The notes: a model not told the origin generated them from the sequence alone. Counted from the stretch's first letter, positions 46,823 to 59,220 are shown. The stretch: 64,000 nt of DNA from Catonia carolina (GCA_035578175.1 JAQMRL010000006.1:21487506-21551505); one strand, 5' to 3'. Program-made: numbers and translations.

Positions 46823-46877
<55 letters not shown>

Positions 46878-47692
46878 TGTGTGTGTGTCTGTGTGTCTGT
46901 GTGTGAACAGAATATCTCAAGAACGGAACGTCGTACGAACTTGAAACTTGAAACTTAAGTTACATACGACTACCGGACCCGACACGAACCTTTTCATCAA
47001 AATCGGTCAACCGGAAGTAGTAGTTTATTCGTATAATTTTTCAGTTTTTTGCGATTTTCTCAAAAACTGGTCCTACGATTTTTTTTAAAATCGCCTATTT
47101 TACTCAATTTTGTATTCTCTACAAGATAGGGTAGGCGCCATGTTTGCTGAAATTCTCGGTGAGGCTGTTTTCACGTAAAAACGTTGTTTTTTTAAGATTA
47201 CGGCTTTAATATAAATTTTAGCGCAAAAACTTATATAATAAAAGTTGTAGAAAATTTAAAAACCTACAACTTTTATTTCAAACATTTTTTTGTATAACGC
47301 TTAGTTTAGCGGTAATTTGCGATTTTCTGTTTTTTTTCTCACGAAAACGTGAGAAAAATCGATTTTTTTAACATTTCGGCCTTAGTATGCATTTTACGAC
47401 AAAAGTGTATATAATTAAATTTATAGAAAATTAAAAGATCTACAACTTTTGTTTTGAGCATTTTTCTCTACAGAGCCTAGTTTAGAGAGAAAGAGAGATT
47501 TTCCGTATTTCTAAGCCAAACTGAGGTTGATTTTCATTTTGCGTCTTTCACTCATGATTAAAATTAGGTTATGTTTGTTGAGGTTAGTTTTTTGTTTATT
47601 TCTTATGTTTTATTACTAATGTTAGGTTTATTGTTAATTATTTGCACTGGCAAGAGAAAGTTGTGTGAGTGTTTCACACCAGATTTTTTATC
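46677..47692 (+). mobile_element. Helentron-like repeat R1, copy h
   Basis: Complete copy: actttctcttgcctatatga at 46681, GT core 46814-46905, ggcaagagaaagttgtgtga and tttcacaccagattttttat. The flanks match the empty paralogue at 45776-45930, so the ends are well defined: the target was a T run. Confidence 0.85.
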
Positions 47693-47805
47693 TTTGGTTT
47701 TTAACTCTTTAGGTTGTGAAAGAGTCTGTTTAAATTTTTTTTGGAGATGACTTGTAGGATTCTTATAGAGAGTTCTTTACGCTGTTTACCTTTCATCAGC
47801 TGTTG

Positions 47806-48700
47806 GTAATTTATGTTTGTAAAGTCTTATGTGATGTACTTACTTCTTTGCTGTACTGTACGAAAAAGTCATAAATTCTACTCTAAAACTATTTTATTAC
47901 TCCTATGGTGATTCTGTTTAACTGTGGAGCAAGTGGTTCTTCACGTTAAGTTAAATTCTTACAGCGAAGAAAATAACTCTTAACTATCATACAAGAGCTG
48001 TAAGCCTTATTGGATATCAAGCCCCTAGAATGCATAAACCATTAATAGCACTGCAGCACATTACATAGCTTCAATATCATACCTTAATCTACCAGAGGCT
48101 ATATAAAATACTGATATAACTCTTTAAATATACAAAAGAAGAGTAACCAACTGGGTGAATAATTTAGGAGAGGGCAGTCTGAGCATTTAATTAGTTCTAT
48201 TTATTTAAACTAATTGCTCTTCCTCTTGTTTCAGTCATAGATTTTTGTCAGCATTGTCGAAAGTCTGCTTTCGTCCTTTACCATTACATGACTTTTTCTT
48301 TCTACTTATTTTTATTCTATTATTTTTTATATTTATTTTGGTATTACCTATATGAATTATCAAACTTAGTATAATAGTATTTTTTTTTGCATTGGGTATT
48401 TACAGCTAATAATAATTACTATAATTTAAGAAATTATATTATATACATTGTAAAAATGGAAGTTTTAATAATGAAATTAATGTAATATAAAGTTTTGTAT
48501 TACGTTAGGAAATTTTATTTTATGTTTTTTTAAAAATTTTTATGTAAATTTAGTGTAAATATAAATAAGCTTAACAATATAAACCAACTGATAACCGCGC
48601 ACAGGCTAGACCTATGAGGGTATTAGCAAATAAGATAGGATAAGATTCATTGTGTTTGTTTTTAGTAATAAATAAATAAAATATTGTTGGTGTGGAAAAT
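47806..48700. other. Possible decayed LINE 3' region
   Basis: About 47960-48130 (+) has frames like SLIGYQAPRMHKPLIALQHI and LIYQRLYKIL, reminiscent of the RT thumb of CR1/jockey LINEs, and an aataaataaataaa tail at 48668-48683. Weak. Confidence 0.3.
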
Positions 48701-48890
48701 CGTAGATGTATCTATGTTCGTCGGAAACCTCAATCTTCATTGGGACTTAGGGATGAAGACAGCCGTGAAAGAGATAGAAAAATTCACGAAAAAAGACATG
48801 AAGAAAAACTTCACCAGTTATAGGCCTACGTAGTGGCAACCCAGTAGAGACTACAAGAGATTCAAGCGAAGGAGCCACATGAACTAGTTT
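48700..48890 (+). other. Coding-like relic, unrecognised
   Basis: Frame RCIYVRRKPQSSLGLRDEDS, ERDRKIHEKRHEEKLHQL, a stop, then RLQEIQAKEPHELV. The charged composition is unlike the surroundings. No start, no family recognised. Confidence 0.25.
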
Positions 48891-49089
48891 AAGTATAAGC
48901 CTAGACGGTGAACGTGCCAAAAAGATAAATCAGAGAGTTTTTATTTCGGGGGTGAAAGTCTTAAATTTTTTCGATTTGTTAAATAAATAAATTAGTATTA
49001 AGTACTAAACTAAGATATTAACATATAAGTTAATATTTAAAACTATTAAAAATAAAACATCTAGCTACAAAAATTTCGTTCGACGTACT

Positions 49090-49366
49090 GTTTTTGAAAA
49101 AAAGGAAAAAAGTGAAAAATCGCACGAATAAACTACTACTTCCAGTTGATCAATTTTGATAAAAATGTTTGTGTCGGGTCCACTGATGGTACTTAACTTA
49201 AGTTCCAAGTTTCAAGTTTGTACGATATCCGTTCTTAAGATATTTTGTTCACACACAAATCAATCTCTAAAAACATGTATTTCTGGTGAAAACTCAATTT
49301 CGAAAAATCGACTTGTAAACAAAACTTTCCTTCCCTACATATTCATACAGGGCAAGATAAAGTAAA
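49090..49366 (-). mobile_element. R1 copy i, short form
   Basis: ttgaaaaaaaggaaaaaagt... to agggcaagataaagtaaaaac. CA core reduced to cacacaca, as in copy f; the 3' part of R1 is absent. Confidence 0.65.
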
Positions 49367-49444
49367 AACAACAATGTTCACATCATAACATTGGATACTA
49401 GATGAAATAGTTGACTCACGTATTCAGCTTTGAAATAACGTATT

Positions 49445-50165
49445 CCTAAACTCTATGTTGTAAGCAGATGACACCATTATTATTTTTGACACAGAAGATG
49501 GGCTCCAATATGCCATTTATAAGTTTCACATCATTAGCGCAAAGTTTGGCACGAGAATATCGGCGCAAAAATCAAAGATTATGGCATTCAAGGGAAGATG
49601 GCTGGTCCACTCAAAGATTATACTTGGCAACCGAACTATAAAACAAGTTCGAGATTTTAAATATTTAGGATGCAGAATTTCCTATGACAACGATGATGAC
49701 GTGAGTGAAAAACTGGGAAAATTCAGCGCTGTATGCGGTTCTATTCGCAGGAAATTAAAAGAAAACGAGACAGGACACCCAAATGAAATTTTGTAGAGCA
49801 ATGGCTGTACCACTCATAACATTTGGAAATGAAACATGGGTATCATTACAGAGGAATGAATCTCGTATCCAGGCTGCTGAAATGAGATTTTTGGGGGGAG
49901 TCAAAGGTTGTACGCGATTAGATAAAGTACGTAGCGAGTTAAACTATACGCACTGAGTTAAATGTTCAGTCACTATGTGAAACATTAAGCATATATATGT
50001 ATATATGTAAGAGAAACTGGTACTAACCATTTACTTCGCATGCCAGTACACTCTACAGTACTTTCTCTACACGCATGGAAATATAAACCTAGATGGAAGC
50101 GAGGGTTGGGAAGTCCTAAAAAGAGATGGAAACCGGAACAGGCCACTGAGCCTAATCCTTGACTG
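49445..50165 (+). mobile_element. LINE RT fragment, relative of the 2546 LINE
   Basis: ADDTIIIFDTEDGLQYA (active site), KSKIMAFKGRW, FKYLGCRISYDNDDDVSEKL, then after a frameshift AMAVPLITFGNETWVSLQR, IQAAEMRFLGGVKGCTR. Same order and motifs as the LINE at 2546-4730, ending cctaatccttgac. Palm half and 3' half only. Confidence 0.8.
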
Positions 50166-50309
50166 ATGATGACTTCATGAAATAATTTACTGGATGCGCC
50201 CTATAACTTGACACCACAGGTTCAGATCGGTTTGAATACGGTTCTATAAATATTAAAAGTTTCTTACGAAAGTTGATTATTTTTAATTCGTATAACAATA
50301 AAGTTAGTT

Positions 50310-50560
50310 ATTTTTCTTCTTCTCACAATCAAGGATTACGTTTCCGCCTGTTCCGACTCACAACAGCGACAAACTATTGAATTATTGCCATCTTTTGTGT
50401 GGCCTCCCAACATCTCTCCTCCCCTACGGTCTGTATTGCTAAACACTGAGAGGGATCCTCCCTCAGAAATTCTCTCTACGTGCTCCCTCCATCGATTTCA
50501 ATATTCTGCAACCTTCCCATCAGGTTGTAACACCCAGTTCCGTTCCTATTTTTTAGTTAT
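50310..50560 (-). mobile_element. LINE 3'-end fragment
   Basis: The minus frame reads NRWREHVERISEGGSLSVFS and GGEMLGGHTKDG then ends near the GAAGAAG tract: the W-x-x-H-x-x-RM tail motif of this LINE group, frameshifted. Confidence 0.6.
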
Positions 50561-51828
50561 TCTTACATTATAATTTTCCAAAATTCCCAAATGATTTTTA
50601 GTTAAGACAAACTTAACCTAATATCAACAAAATCAAAATTGTTCGTTCAGGATTTCTTTAAATTTAATTTTGCTTAACAAAATTCAATAGGAAATACAAT
50701 AGAAATTTCCTAAAATCTTTTGTGTATAACCTAATTTAGTCCTTTTACAATATGCAGCGGCAGTAACAAAATGCTTATATCTTCACGATGTTATGTCAAG
50801 GCGACATTCATGAATCACATTCACAATCAAGTAATAAATCAAACGGTAATTTGTCAACTTTTTTCGCAACTGACCACCAAGTTTCAGGTTTTTCTTTTCT
50901 ATCATCTTCCCCTGTACCCCTCTCTTTTATTATTTGTTATTTCTCCTTCATTTGGAAACAAAACATTTTAAATACCTTCAATTCAAAGTATTCACAGCTG
51001 TGAAATACTTTTTTGTTTCAATTTTCAGGAATTATATATTTGAAAAATAAAATACTCGTAAATATTTTATTCTTAATAGCATAATTATTGTCTTGACGTA
51101 GAATAATAAAACTATAAAACTAAATTGCAAGGTTACATTTATTTAAGGTAATTTATGTAATATTTTATGTTCAATTTATTTCATTGGATAGCTGGGTTGC
51201 CCTACCTAAAGTAAGGAAAATTTAAAAGTTAAGTAATTCATAATTTTAAAAAGTATTAAGTAATCTACTGTGATTCTACATGTATTTTTTGGGGATGAAA
51301 ATTAAAGAATTTATTTGAAACATTTAATTGATTATTTAGAATCTGTTAAAAAATGATTAACAGTTACCAAATTTCGTCGTTTGCATCACAAAGTGACGTA
51401 CCTCAAAAAATTCGAAATTTGAGTTAGGTCGCCTAAAAATGTGCCTGGGTGTACTCTACACCATCACGAACTCTCTTATCTAAATCTTCGTTATTAACAA
51501 AGATACGAGCAATAATATTTCTGCGTAACTCACAAAAAGTTGTGGATTGTAAATCACGTACTGTCGTATGTTGAGATACGTCACTTTGTAAAACTTGTAT
51601 TATGATTTCTAACCCTGACGTATCTGTAGATTCGTTAGTTTGTGATGCGGTCGCTTACCTAATGAAACCAAAACTGTTTGTGACGTATTCAAATAAGTAC
51701 GCCTACATAACTAAATAAAACTAAATAATACAATTGGCATTTATATAGGTATCTCCTTGATAGGGATACATAGCAATCGGCAGAATATATCACGATATCC
51801 ATATTTCCATGCACAAAATATACTATGT
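50561..51828. other. AT-rich unassigned region
   Basis: No supported feature. Confidence 0.4.
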
Positions 51829-51839
51829 ATCGCATTTGT

Positions 51840-52007
51840 TTTTTTTTGTTTTTTTTTTGTTTAACGTCCGACTGTTCTGCAATTACTACAAATGCAGACG
51901 GTGAAGGATAAAATGATTTTTTGTAACATATGAAAATATGCCGTGCCTGAATAGGATTCGAACTCAAGACCGCATGATATACGTATGATATACTCGTAGC
52001 ATGATAT
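51840..52007 (-). mobile_element. SINE family A copy
   Basis: Poly(T)-side tail, tttaacgtccgactgttctg, B box gattcgaactcaa; head truncated and replaced by a catgatata repeat. TSD atcgcatttgt at 51829-51839 and 52008-52018. Confidence 0.85.
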
Positions 52008-52018
52008 ATCGCATTTGT

Positions 52019-53094
52019 ATAGCGTTGTCTGTTATAATGTAGAATTTATAAAAATAACAGTAATCATCAGGTATTTGTTAGTATTAATTTTCAATCAGGA
52101 TACTTTTATCTGTAGAGATACGTCATTTGTTAATATTACATAATATGTTGCCGTAAATCACGTAGTACTACTATCGTAACTCGATAATTTATACATTATT
52201 GATAAAAATCAATAACTTACATTAATATCATATAAATATGAAAGAAATACAGTCTTTTGTTGATTATTTAAAGCAATGATTACAGTTTTATTGTAAAGAA
52301 TTGCTGAGATGTAGGATCGAGAACTTAACGCAAAACTTCAAACGGGTCTCCTAGAAAAACATGATTTTCAGATACGACGGTTTGTGATGTAGCCAACGAT
52401 TTGTGATATGATTTCAAAACTTGATTTAGTGCTTGTTCGAGATAATATGAGTATCGCTTAAGTCCTATTGTTGATTCTTTCCAACAAGATTTCTTGACAA
52501 GAGACAATCTATTTTGTATATTTACAACTGTGAATTCAGTCAATAAATTTAACAATTGCAATGAAAAATGACAAGAAAAATGAGCTTTTTTGAGGGGAAC
52601 AATACGCAACACTGTTCAACAGTAAATTCTCTAGGATATAAATAAATTGTGTATAATTAAATGTAGCTTATTTTGTAACTCTACGCCAATGTCTACGAAG
52701 ACGTCTGAGTGGTTTTTGTGGTAAGTTTTATGAATTGACGCGCATATAAGTCGGTTTTTGTTTACTGGATATTTCTTTTTGAAACGCCTGAGTAAGCGAA
52801 GGAAGGCATCATTAACGTAGGCTATTTTTAGGTAATTGTGTAGCGTTTCGTTTTAGACGTACGGGGGATATTGTAAATAATGCGCAGGCATTTAGATTTG
52901 AGATGTAGTTTTTTGGTAACACCAGGTTTAGCTGAATCGAAGATTTGACAGCCGTAAGTTTACAAAAGGATGAAGTGATTTGTATGTTAACAATTTGAAA
53001 TGAATCCAGAAATTTGCCAAAGTATTCCAGGTAAAACGTTGGTAAATGTGTAAACCTACGAAACGTATTTTTTAGTCTAAGGAGAAAGTAAATG
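52019..53094. other. Unassigned region
   Basis: A 95-codon minus frame (52612-52325) is open but unrecognised and has no splice or family support; I leave it uncalled. Confidence 0.35.
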
Positions 53095-53375
53095 AAAAAT
53101 TAAAAACTTAGAATGAAAAAGTGGAGGAGTAACGGAATCAATGGAGGCAACATTTGGAACGGATGCCAGAGAAGAGAACCTTTTAAGGTTACCTTTAAAA
53201 GTGACGGAAAATGTTCCAGTTGGAAGAAGGGAGGTGGGAAGACCTGGAAGAAGATGACAGTGGTCGAGATGTATGGCTTGGAATGTTTCGTACTTGTGTA
53301 GACGTACAGGATGGTTTGTGAGTTCGCAACAGGCTTATGCCTAATCCTTGATAGCAAGAAGAAAAAGAAGAAAGA
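53095..53375 (+). mobile_element. LINE 3'-end fragment
   Basis: Frames with NQWRQHLERMPEKRTF, then GRWEDLEEDDSGRDV and a final cctaatccttgatagcaaga with AAG-rich tail, the same ending as the LINEs at 2571 and 50165. Confidence 0.6.
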
Positions 53376-54329
53376 AGCAGAGAAAAACTTAGAAAAACGT
53401 AAAAACTGAAACAAAAACAAAACAAACAAATCTGTACCAAAGAGGTAAAGAGCGTTAACTCCAATTTTGCAAAATTGAGTTAAAACTGCCTTTAAAATCA
53501 GAAAGAAATGCTTTAATGCTTCAATTTTTTAGTTGATGTACAAGATTTTTTGTATAATCGTTATTGAATGTGTTTTACTGATAGTCAAGTAAATTTTGCT
53601 GAATTTTTGTTGAATTTGGTGTTTTATTCGTATGTTACTAAACATTAGGCTACTGGTAAATTTTGAAATCTTTTCAAACGTGTATAAAATCCTGCTTCTT
53701 TATAAAAGTAGTGTTAGCACTAGGTATTTCACCTAAGTTTTTTCAACTTATTGTACATTGGAGTTAACACTAATGTAGAACGTAAGAAAGTGACAAAACA
53801 CAGAAAGCCGTTAAAGTTTTAAGTCCTGTTTAGGTGGAAAGGAAGGAGTATAGAAGTTGACAAAGTTATGAAATAATAAATCTGTAGTTAAGAACTATTT
53901 TCTGTAGAAACTGGGTGTAAATTTAAAGTTTCTAACGACTACTGAAATTTTTTTACAATAATGAAAAGATAATACTGCTACTTATTGGCCCTTCTGAAAA
54001 ATCACCAAAATGGAGTTTAACACCTTTTACTTCTCAGGTATAGAAATGTATTTAAGAAAAATTTTCAGATAAACTTAACACCTGCAACTTAAACTTAACC
54101 GCACATCTGCATATCCTAAACTGGCCGAAGTAAACCTATTTAAAGGATTAAACTTGAGGTAAAAAATCTAATTAACTCAATTTAGTTTTAAGTTAGTTAA
54201 CTTTTAAATAAATTATGCGGAAATAATTTTTGGTTATTAAATTATCGTAACTATAATATTTATTTATGAAACTAAATTTGTGCATTGTACTATAGTAAAT
54301 TGTTACTATGTATAGTTAAATTAGAATTT
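53376..54329. other. AT-rich unassigned region
   Basis: No supported feature. Confidence 0.4.
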
Positions 54330-54500
54330 TTTGTTTGTTTAACGTCCGACTGTTCTGCAATAACTGCTAATGCAGACGGTGAAGGATGAAATGATTTTTT
54401 TGTTAAGTATGAAAATATGTCGTACCTGAATGGGATTCGAACCTAAGACTACATGATGAGAGGCAAGCACGTTACCAACTACTCCAATTCGGCCGGCGTA
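54330..54500 (-). mobile_element. SINE family A copy
   Basis: gtttaacgtccgactgttct, B box gggattcgaacctaa (minus), agcacgttaccaactactcc and ggccggcg head, all on the minus strand. Confidence 0.85.
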
Positions 54501-54609
54501 TGAATTAAAATTACAAAAGAACAGGTGCAAAGATATTATGTTAACTTTATACCTACTGACTGTAAAATATTCATCCAGCAGTGACTGAATCACTCAAAAA
54601 GGTATGTAA

Positions 54610-54641
<32 letters not shown>

Positions 54642-55116
54642 TATATATTTATAAAAATTAATTCTTATTGTACGTATATGGGTGCGGTTTATTAAAGATG
54701 AAAAAAAATTAAAAATGTATAACAAAAGTAGCAAATCATTCTAAAGAACAAATTCACTGCGTTATAATTAAAGTTACTTGTCATACAATAGGGTTTGACT
54801 TAACGATTCTTAAATCTGAAAGAATAAAATTCATAACGAAAACGCCTTCGCAGTAATATATAAAACGGTTCTAAACAGATTTGTATTATTCTATAAATGT
54901 ATCTTAGAAAAATGCAAAATAATGCTGGATGAATTTTTATTGTATTTATTTTTAAAGTAATTTAAAATTAACATTAATGCTTATTATATACATTGTTGAT
55001 GAAATGACGTGAACACCTTGTGTTCATAAACTGCGTAGGTTTTATAAAATGGAAAGAATACACGAAATATTCTTTAAACGGATATTCAGTAGTCCGTCAC
55101 TCATTTTAATCCGATC
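54501..55116. other. AT-rich region with short (AAT)n
   Basis: (AAT)6 at 54613-54632. Otherwise nothing recognised. Confidence 0.4.
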
Positions 55117-55127
55117 ATATGATAAAT

Positions 55128-55461
55128 GACCCACCAGGTTGGTCTAGAGGTAAAGTCGTCGCCAAAATCAGCTGTTTAACAGCTGATTTTCGGAGACGAA
55201 GGTTCCTGGTTCAAATCCTAGTAAAGGTAGTTACTTTTATACGGATTTGAATACTAGGCAGTGGTTGCCGGTGTACTTTGATGGTTGGGGTTCAATTAAC
55301 CATACTCTCTCAGGAATGGTCGGCCTGGGTCTGTACAAGACTACACCTCATTTACACGTCATACACATCATCCTCATCTCATTGGGTCATGGGGTTGCTT
55401 ATTGTTCTGAATTGAACAGATTGCAACGTACACAAATTAGGAATAAAAAAAAAAAAAAAAA
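55128..55461 (+). mobile_element. SINE family D, full length
   Basis: Head ggttggtctagaggtaaagt, B box ggttcaaatcctagt, body tatacggatttgaatactag, gtgtactttgatggttgggg, end cgtacacaaattaggaataa plus poly(A). TSD atatgataaat at 55117-55127 and 55462-55472. Confidence 0.9.
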
Positions 55462-55723
55462 ATATGATAAATTGTAACTTTAAAATATTTGGTTTTTTTA
55501 AACCCTAATGTGCGTACCACGGTAAATAGAAGAGACGGTAGGAGTCACGTTAGAATGCGCAGTAGCAGTGACGTTACCGTTGCTTAAATAACACGGCCAG
55601 CTGTTTGTATTACTTCGGAATTTGTGAATGTTGTCAGTCCGTCTAATTAGCAACTAACGGTATTATGTGAATTCTTTGTGCAGTTAAGTTTAATCAAATA
55701 TATTATTTAACATAACAAAAACT

Positions 55724-55913
55724 CCCTGTGGTGAATGAAGTGAAGGTGTCATTTGCAGAGTGGAAAGTAAGTGCTTTTCAGAGGGCCCGGCATGCTGATA
55801 AGCATACTTTTCCATTCAGTGAGGAAGGCAATGGTAAACCACTTCACTCCTCGTTTTACTTAGTAAAACCTCTACAGGTTCAAACCAGCTTTTTGGCTGA
55901 TGACCTAAACAAC
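55724..55913 (+). mobile_element. SINE family E, 5'-truncated
   Basis: Begins in the body (ccctgtggtgaatgaagtga) and ends gacctaaacaacaac. TSD aacaaaaact at 55714-55723 and 55914-55923, showing that 5' truncation happened at insertion. Confidence 0.85.
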
Positions 55914-56029
55914 AACAAAAACTATTAAATATTTAGGTCCACTAATAGTTATTATGTATTTAATTTTTTTTTGTTTCTAATATTTAGTACGTGTTTATAT
56001 CTAGTGAGTTCTAATAAAATTACATTTAA

Positions 56030-56530
56030 AATTGTTGCGGGTTGTGCTAACAATGAAAAAAATATACATGAAAGATTTTCATTTCACAGTTTTCCAAAAG
56101 ATGAAACCTTAAGAAAAGTATGATTGCATGCTTGTCGACGTGCATACAACTTTTCGGTTGATTCTGCACGTGTTTGTGGTACTCATGTAGAACACGATTT
56201 AAAATCTGAATGAACTTTATAACTTTAAAGCTACAAAAATATTAAAATCGTCTGCAGTTCCACATAAGATACCAACTCGCGGAACTGTTTAAAATTTTAG
56301 TGACTCCGAAAGAAATTTGAGACATGAAAAAGAGAAAAATAGTAGAATTTCTTGTTTCGCCAGGAGAAAATTATGGTTGTTATGAACCTACTATTGCTAA
56401 TAAAAATAATCCTTTCACACTGGACCTACAACGCAAAAGAATCTGAAGATTTTATAGCGTTGAGAAACGAAAATTTGTGTCTGCGAGAAAAAATTACTGA
56501 AATTTTGTGGGAAATGACATAGCCTATATT
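56030..56530 (+). pseudogene. THAP-domain relic
   Basis: The plus frame reads IVAGCANNEKNIHERFSFHS, FPKDETLRKV, stop (TGA where Trp is expected), LHACRRAYNFSVDSARVCGT, HVEHDLKSE, stop, then ILKSSAVPHKIPTRGTV. The C-x-x-C-like start, SFHxFPKD, LRKxW, RVCxxHF and P-T-x-x-L ends are the THAP zinc-finger pattern. A Glu/Lys-rich coiled-coil-like piece follows (FIALRNENLCLREKITEI). Likely a P-element-type transposase or a THAP gene copy; dead. Confidence 0.7.
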
Positions 56531-56696
56531 AAAGCCGAAAACACAGGTTTAAAAAACACACTGATACGAGTTTAAAACATCTTTTTGCGGAAAATAACTT
56601 ATATTAGGCCTAAAGCCGGAAACACAGATTTAAAAAAACACTGATACGAGTTTAAAACATCTTTTTGCGGAAAATAACTTATAACTTTAGGCCTAA
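56525..56696. repeat. 86-bp tandem duplication
   Basis: Two copies of taaagccgRaaacacagRtt ... cggaaaataacttata next to the THAP relic. Confidence 0.8.
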
Positions 56697-57059
56697 CTGT
56701 TAAAATATTCACAACCATTTTATTTTCCTACTAGTAGGCTACCGAATATCATAAATTCATTTATATTACAATTACAGACTTGTTTAAACATTTTAAATTC
56801 ATAATGTGAATATCTAAAGACAATCTGTTTACTTAAATAGTCAACGAAAAATGGCAGGTAATTATTTTATATTTTACTTATATTTCATTAAAATTCTTTA
56901 TCACGCTGTTATTATTATATATAGTAGACAAAACATAATTTATTAGGTATATTCTAATTATTAGTCTTGAATGTAGAAGAACGAAGTTATAAAAACTGGT
57001 GCTTTCTGCACCGGTGACGTCATTTGCTAGTGACGGTATGTACTCATAACGGCCGGTCA
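56697..57059. other. Unassigned sequence
   Basis: No supported feature. Confidence 0.35.
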
Positions 57060-57255
57060 TGCGCCGACCATTCCTGAGAAAGTATGGTTAATTGAACCCC
57101 AACCATCAAAGTACACCGGTAACCACTGTCTAGCATTCAAATCCTTATAAAAGTAACTACCTTTACTAGGATTTGAACCAGGAACGTTCGTCTCCGAATG
57201 AGCTGTTAAACAGCTGGTTTTGGCGACGGTTGTACCTATAGACCAACCCGGTGGG
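57060..57255 (-). mobile_element. SINE family D, 3'-truncated
   Basis: Minus head cccaccgggttggtctatag, B box ggttcaaatcctagt, body to gaaccccaaccatc; stops at attcctgagaaagt. Confidence 0.8.
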
Positions 57256-57320
57256 TTAAAATAGTAATTGATTTAAATTAGAAATTCACATCGGTTACTG
57301 AGGAATATTTTTACTTACTG

Positions 57321-57900
57321 TTACATTATTCTTCTCCAGGTGTCTTTTCGTTGCAATTTTTGGCGACCATCATAGTAATTTTTAAGACTTCGTTGTTCAT
57401 GACACTGTGAAATAGCTCTTCTGAGTTTTCCATACCAAGTTCTCAGATTTCGAAGCCACGACACCTTTTTTGAGCCAGGTCCTCGTTTTCCATATATTTT
57501 TCCTTGTAGAATGGTTTGTAGTAAAGAACATCGTGATTCATTTTGCACGAAATGTCCAAAATATTGTAGCATCCTACACTTGATGGTGGTAATAATTTCC
57601 ACGTCTTTCTTAATTCTTCTGAGTATCTCGGTATTTGATATCTAAGCAATCCATGGAACCCTTGATATTCGTCTGTACAGCCACATTTTAAATGCCTCCA
57701 GATTCCTTGTGATGACTTCATCCAAAGTCCGGGGTTCTACACCGTACAGGATTACAGAAAATACATAACATCTTAGAAGCCTCATTTATGTTGCAAGAGT
57801 TAGGTTGTGGCTCTTGAAAATAGGAACCATTTTATTAAATACGGCTTTTGCCTTGCCAATACGCCATTTTATTTTTTGTGTATTGTCCCATTTATGGTTT
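57321..57900 (-). mobile_element. LINE 3' fragment
   Basis: Minus frames: ILYGVEPRTL-type, LEAFKMWLYRRI, MLQYFGHFVQNESRCSLLQT, GKIYGKRGPGSKKVSWLRNL, WYGKLRRAISQ. Close in motif order to the 6035-6597 fragment. Frameshifts and stops throughout. Confidence 0.75.
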
Positions 57901-58489
57901 ATCATGGTTCTCAGGTAACAATACCATCAAACTCACTCTATTCGGGTCTGGTTGTTTTAAAGGTGAGCTCCATTTAAATGCTTTCTGCTAAATAATCATG
58001 AAATTCGTTTTCAGAACGTTCCGCAGTAAATACTAGGTAATCCTTTCCAGCAATTTTCTAAAAATTCCGTCATTTTAAACTTCCTAAGGATGATTCTATG
58101 TAGCTATACTTCAAATTTAATACTTGAAATATAATCAAAGGCTTTCCGTAAATCAAAATACACAGTGTCCACTTGACCTGCCTTTTTGACGTAAATCTTT
58201 AAATGGAAAAGGGAATATGTCCACGTTTTAAATATTGAGTTGCTATTCTTTTAAAATACTTTATTAATTTAATTTTGGTGTAAAAAAGTTACTTAACCAA
58301 TTGGAATGAACGTTATAATCAGTCATTAAATTTTTAGTTAACTGCAGAAAGAGAATACGTCCGTGGATATGTTTGTTTCCTCTTTGCTCTTTCTTGATAT
58401 CCTGAAACATTTTATTGTTGTGACTTGGTTTCTTTTTGCAATTAACGATTGAAAACGTCAACAGCTCGTTCAAATAAGTAATATATTTA
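57901..58489. other. Probable further LINE sequence, unassigned
   Basis: Minus strand near 58170-58130 (VDTVYFDLRKAFDYI-like, with AFDY) suggests more of the same LINE, but I cannot follow a frame. Confidence 0.3.
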
Positions 58490-59205
58490 ATCCCTAATGT
58501 GTGTACCTTGCAATCTGTTCAATTTAAGAACAATAAGCAACCTAACGGACAGGTGGAGTGTTAAATTAATTGCACTCGATCTGTTGGCTCCAGGGCTACA
58601 GAAAATAGTTCTGTTTCTTATCAAATAGTCAGCCAATTATATGACTGAACTATTTAAGAACAGAAGAGGTAGAGGTGTAAAAGACACTAGTCAGAGTTAT
58701 CTCATTTGATAGTAATGACTTTCACTATAAGCCAGACCCTCAGGTGAATGAAGTGAAGGTGTCATTTGCAGGGTAGAAAGTGGGTGCTTTTCGGAGGGCC
58801 TGGCATGCTGATAAGCATACTCTTTCAACTCAGTGAGGAAGGTAAAGTAAACCACCTCACTCCTCGTTTTTACTTAGTAAAACCTCTAGAGGTTCAAACC
58901 AGCTTTTTGGCTGTTGACCTAAACAACAACAAGCAACCTGATGACCCAATGAGATGAGGATGATCTGTATGACGTGTAAATGAGGTGTAATATTGTACAG
59001 ACTCAGGCTGCCCATTCCTGAGAGAGCATGGTTAATTAAACCCCAACTATCAAAGTACAACGGTAACCACTTTCTAGTATTCAAATCCATATAAAAGTAA
59101 CTAGCTTTACTAGGATTTCAACCAGAAACCTTCGTCTTCAACAAACAACTGTTAAACAGCTGATTCGTGGCGACGAATTTACCACTAGACAAACGTGGTG
59201 AGTTT
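58490..59205 (-). mobile_element. SINE family D with nested SINE E
   Basis: Both parts on the minus strand (58490-58543, then 58931-59205): cacattagggatta tail, gtacaac ggtaacca body, head ending accactagacaaacgtggtg. Interrupted by a SINE E. Confidence 0.8.
58544..58930 (+). mobile_element. SINE family E copy nested in SINE D
   Basis: aacggacaggtggagtgtta ... gacctaaacaacaac. TSD aagcaacct at 58535-58543 and 58931-58939. Confidence 0.85.
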
Positions 59206-59212
59206 CAAATAT

Positions 59213-59220
59213 TTCTTTCA

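Noticed and set aside
52325..52612. 95-codon minus-strand frame
   Set aside because: No family, promoter or splice support; length is compatible with chance in AT-rich DNA.
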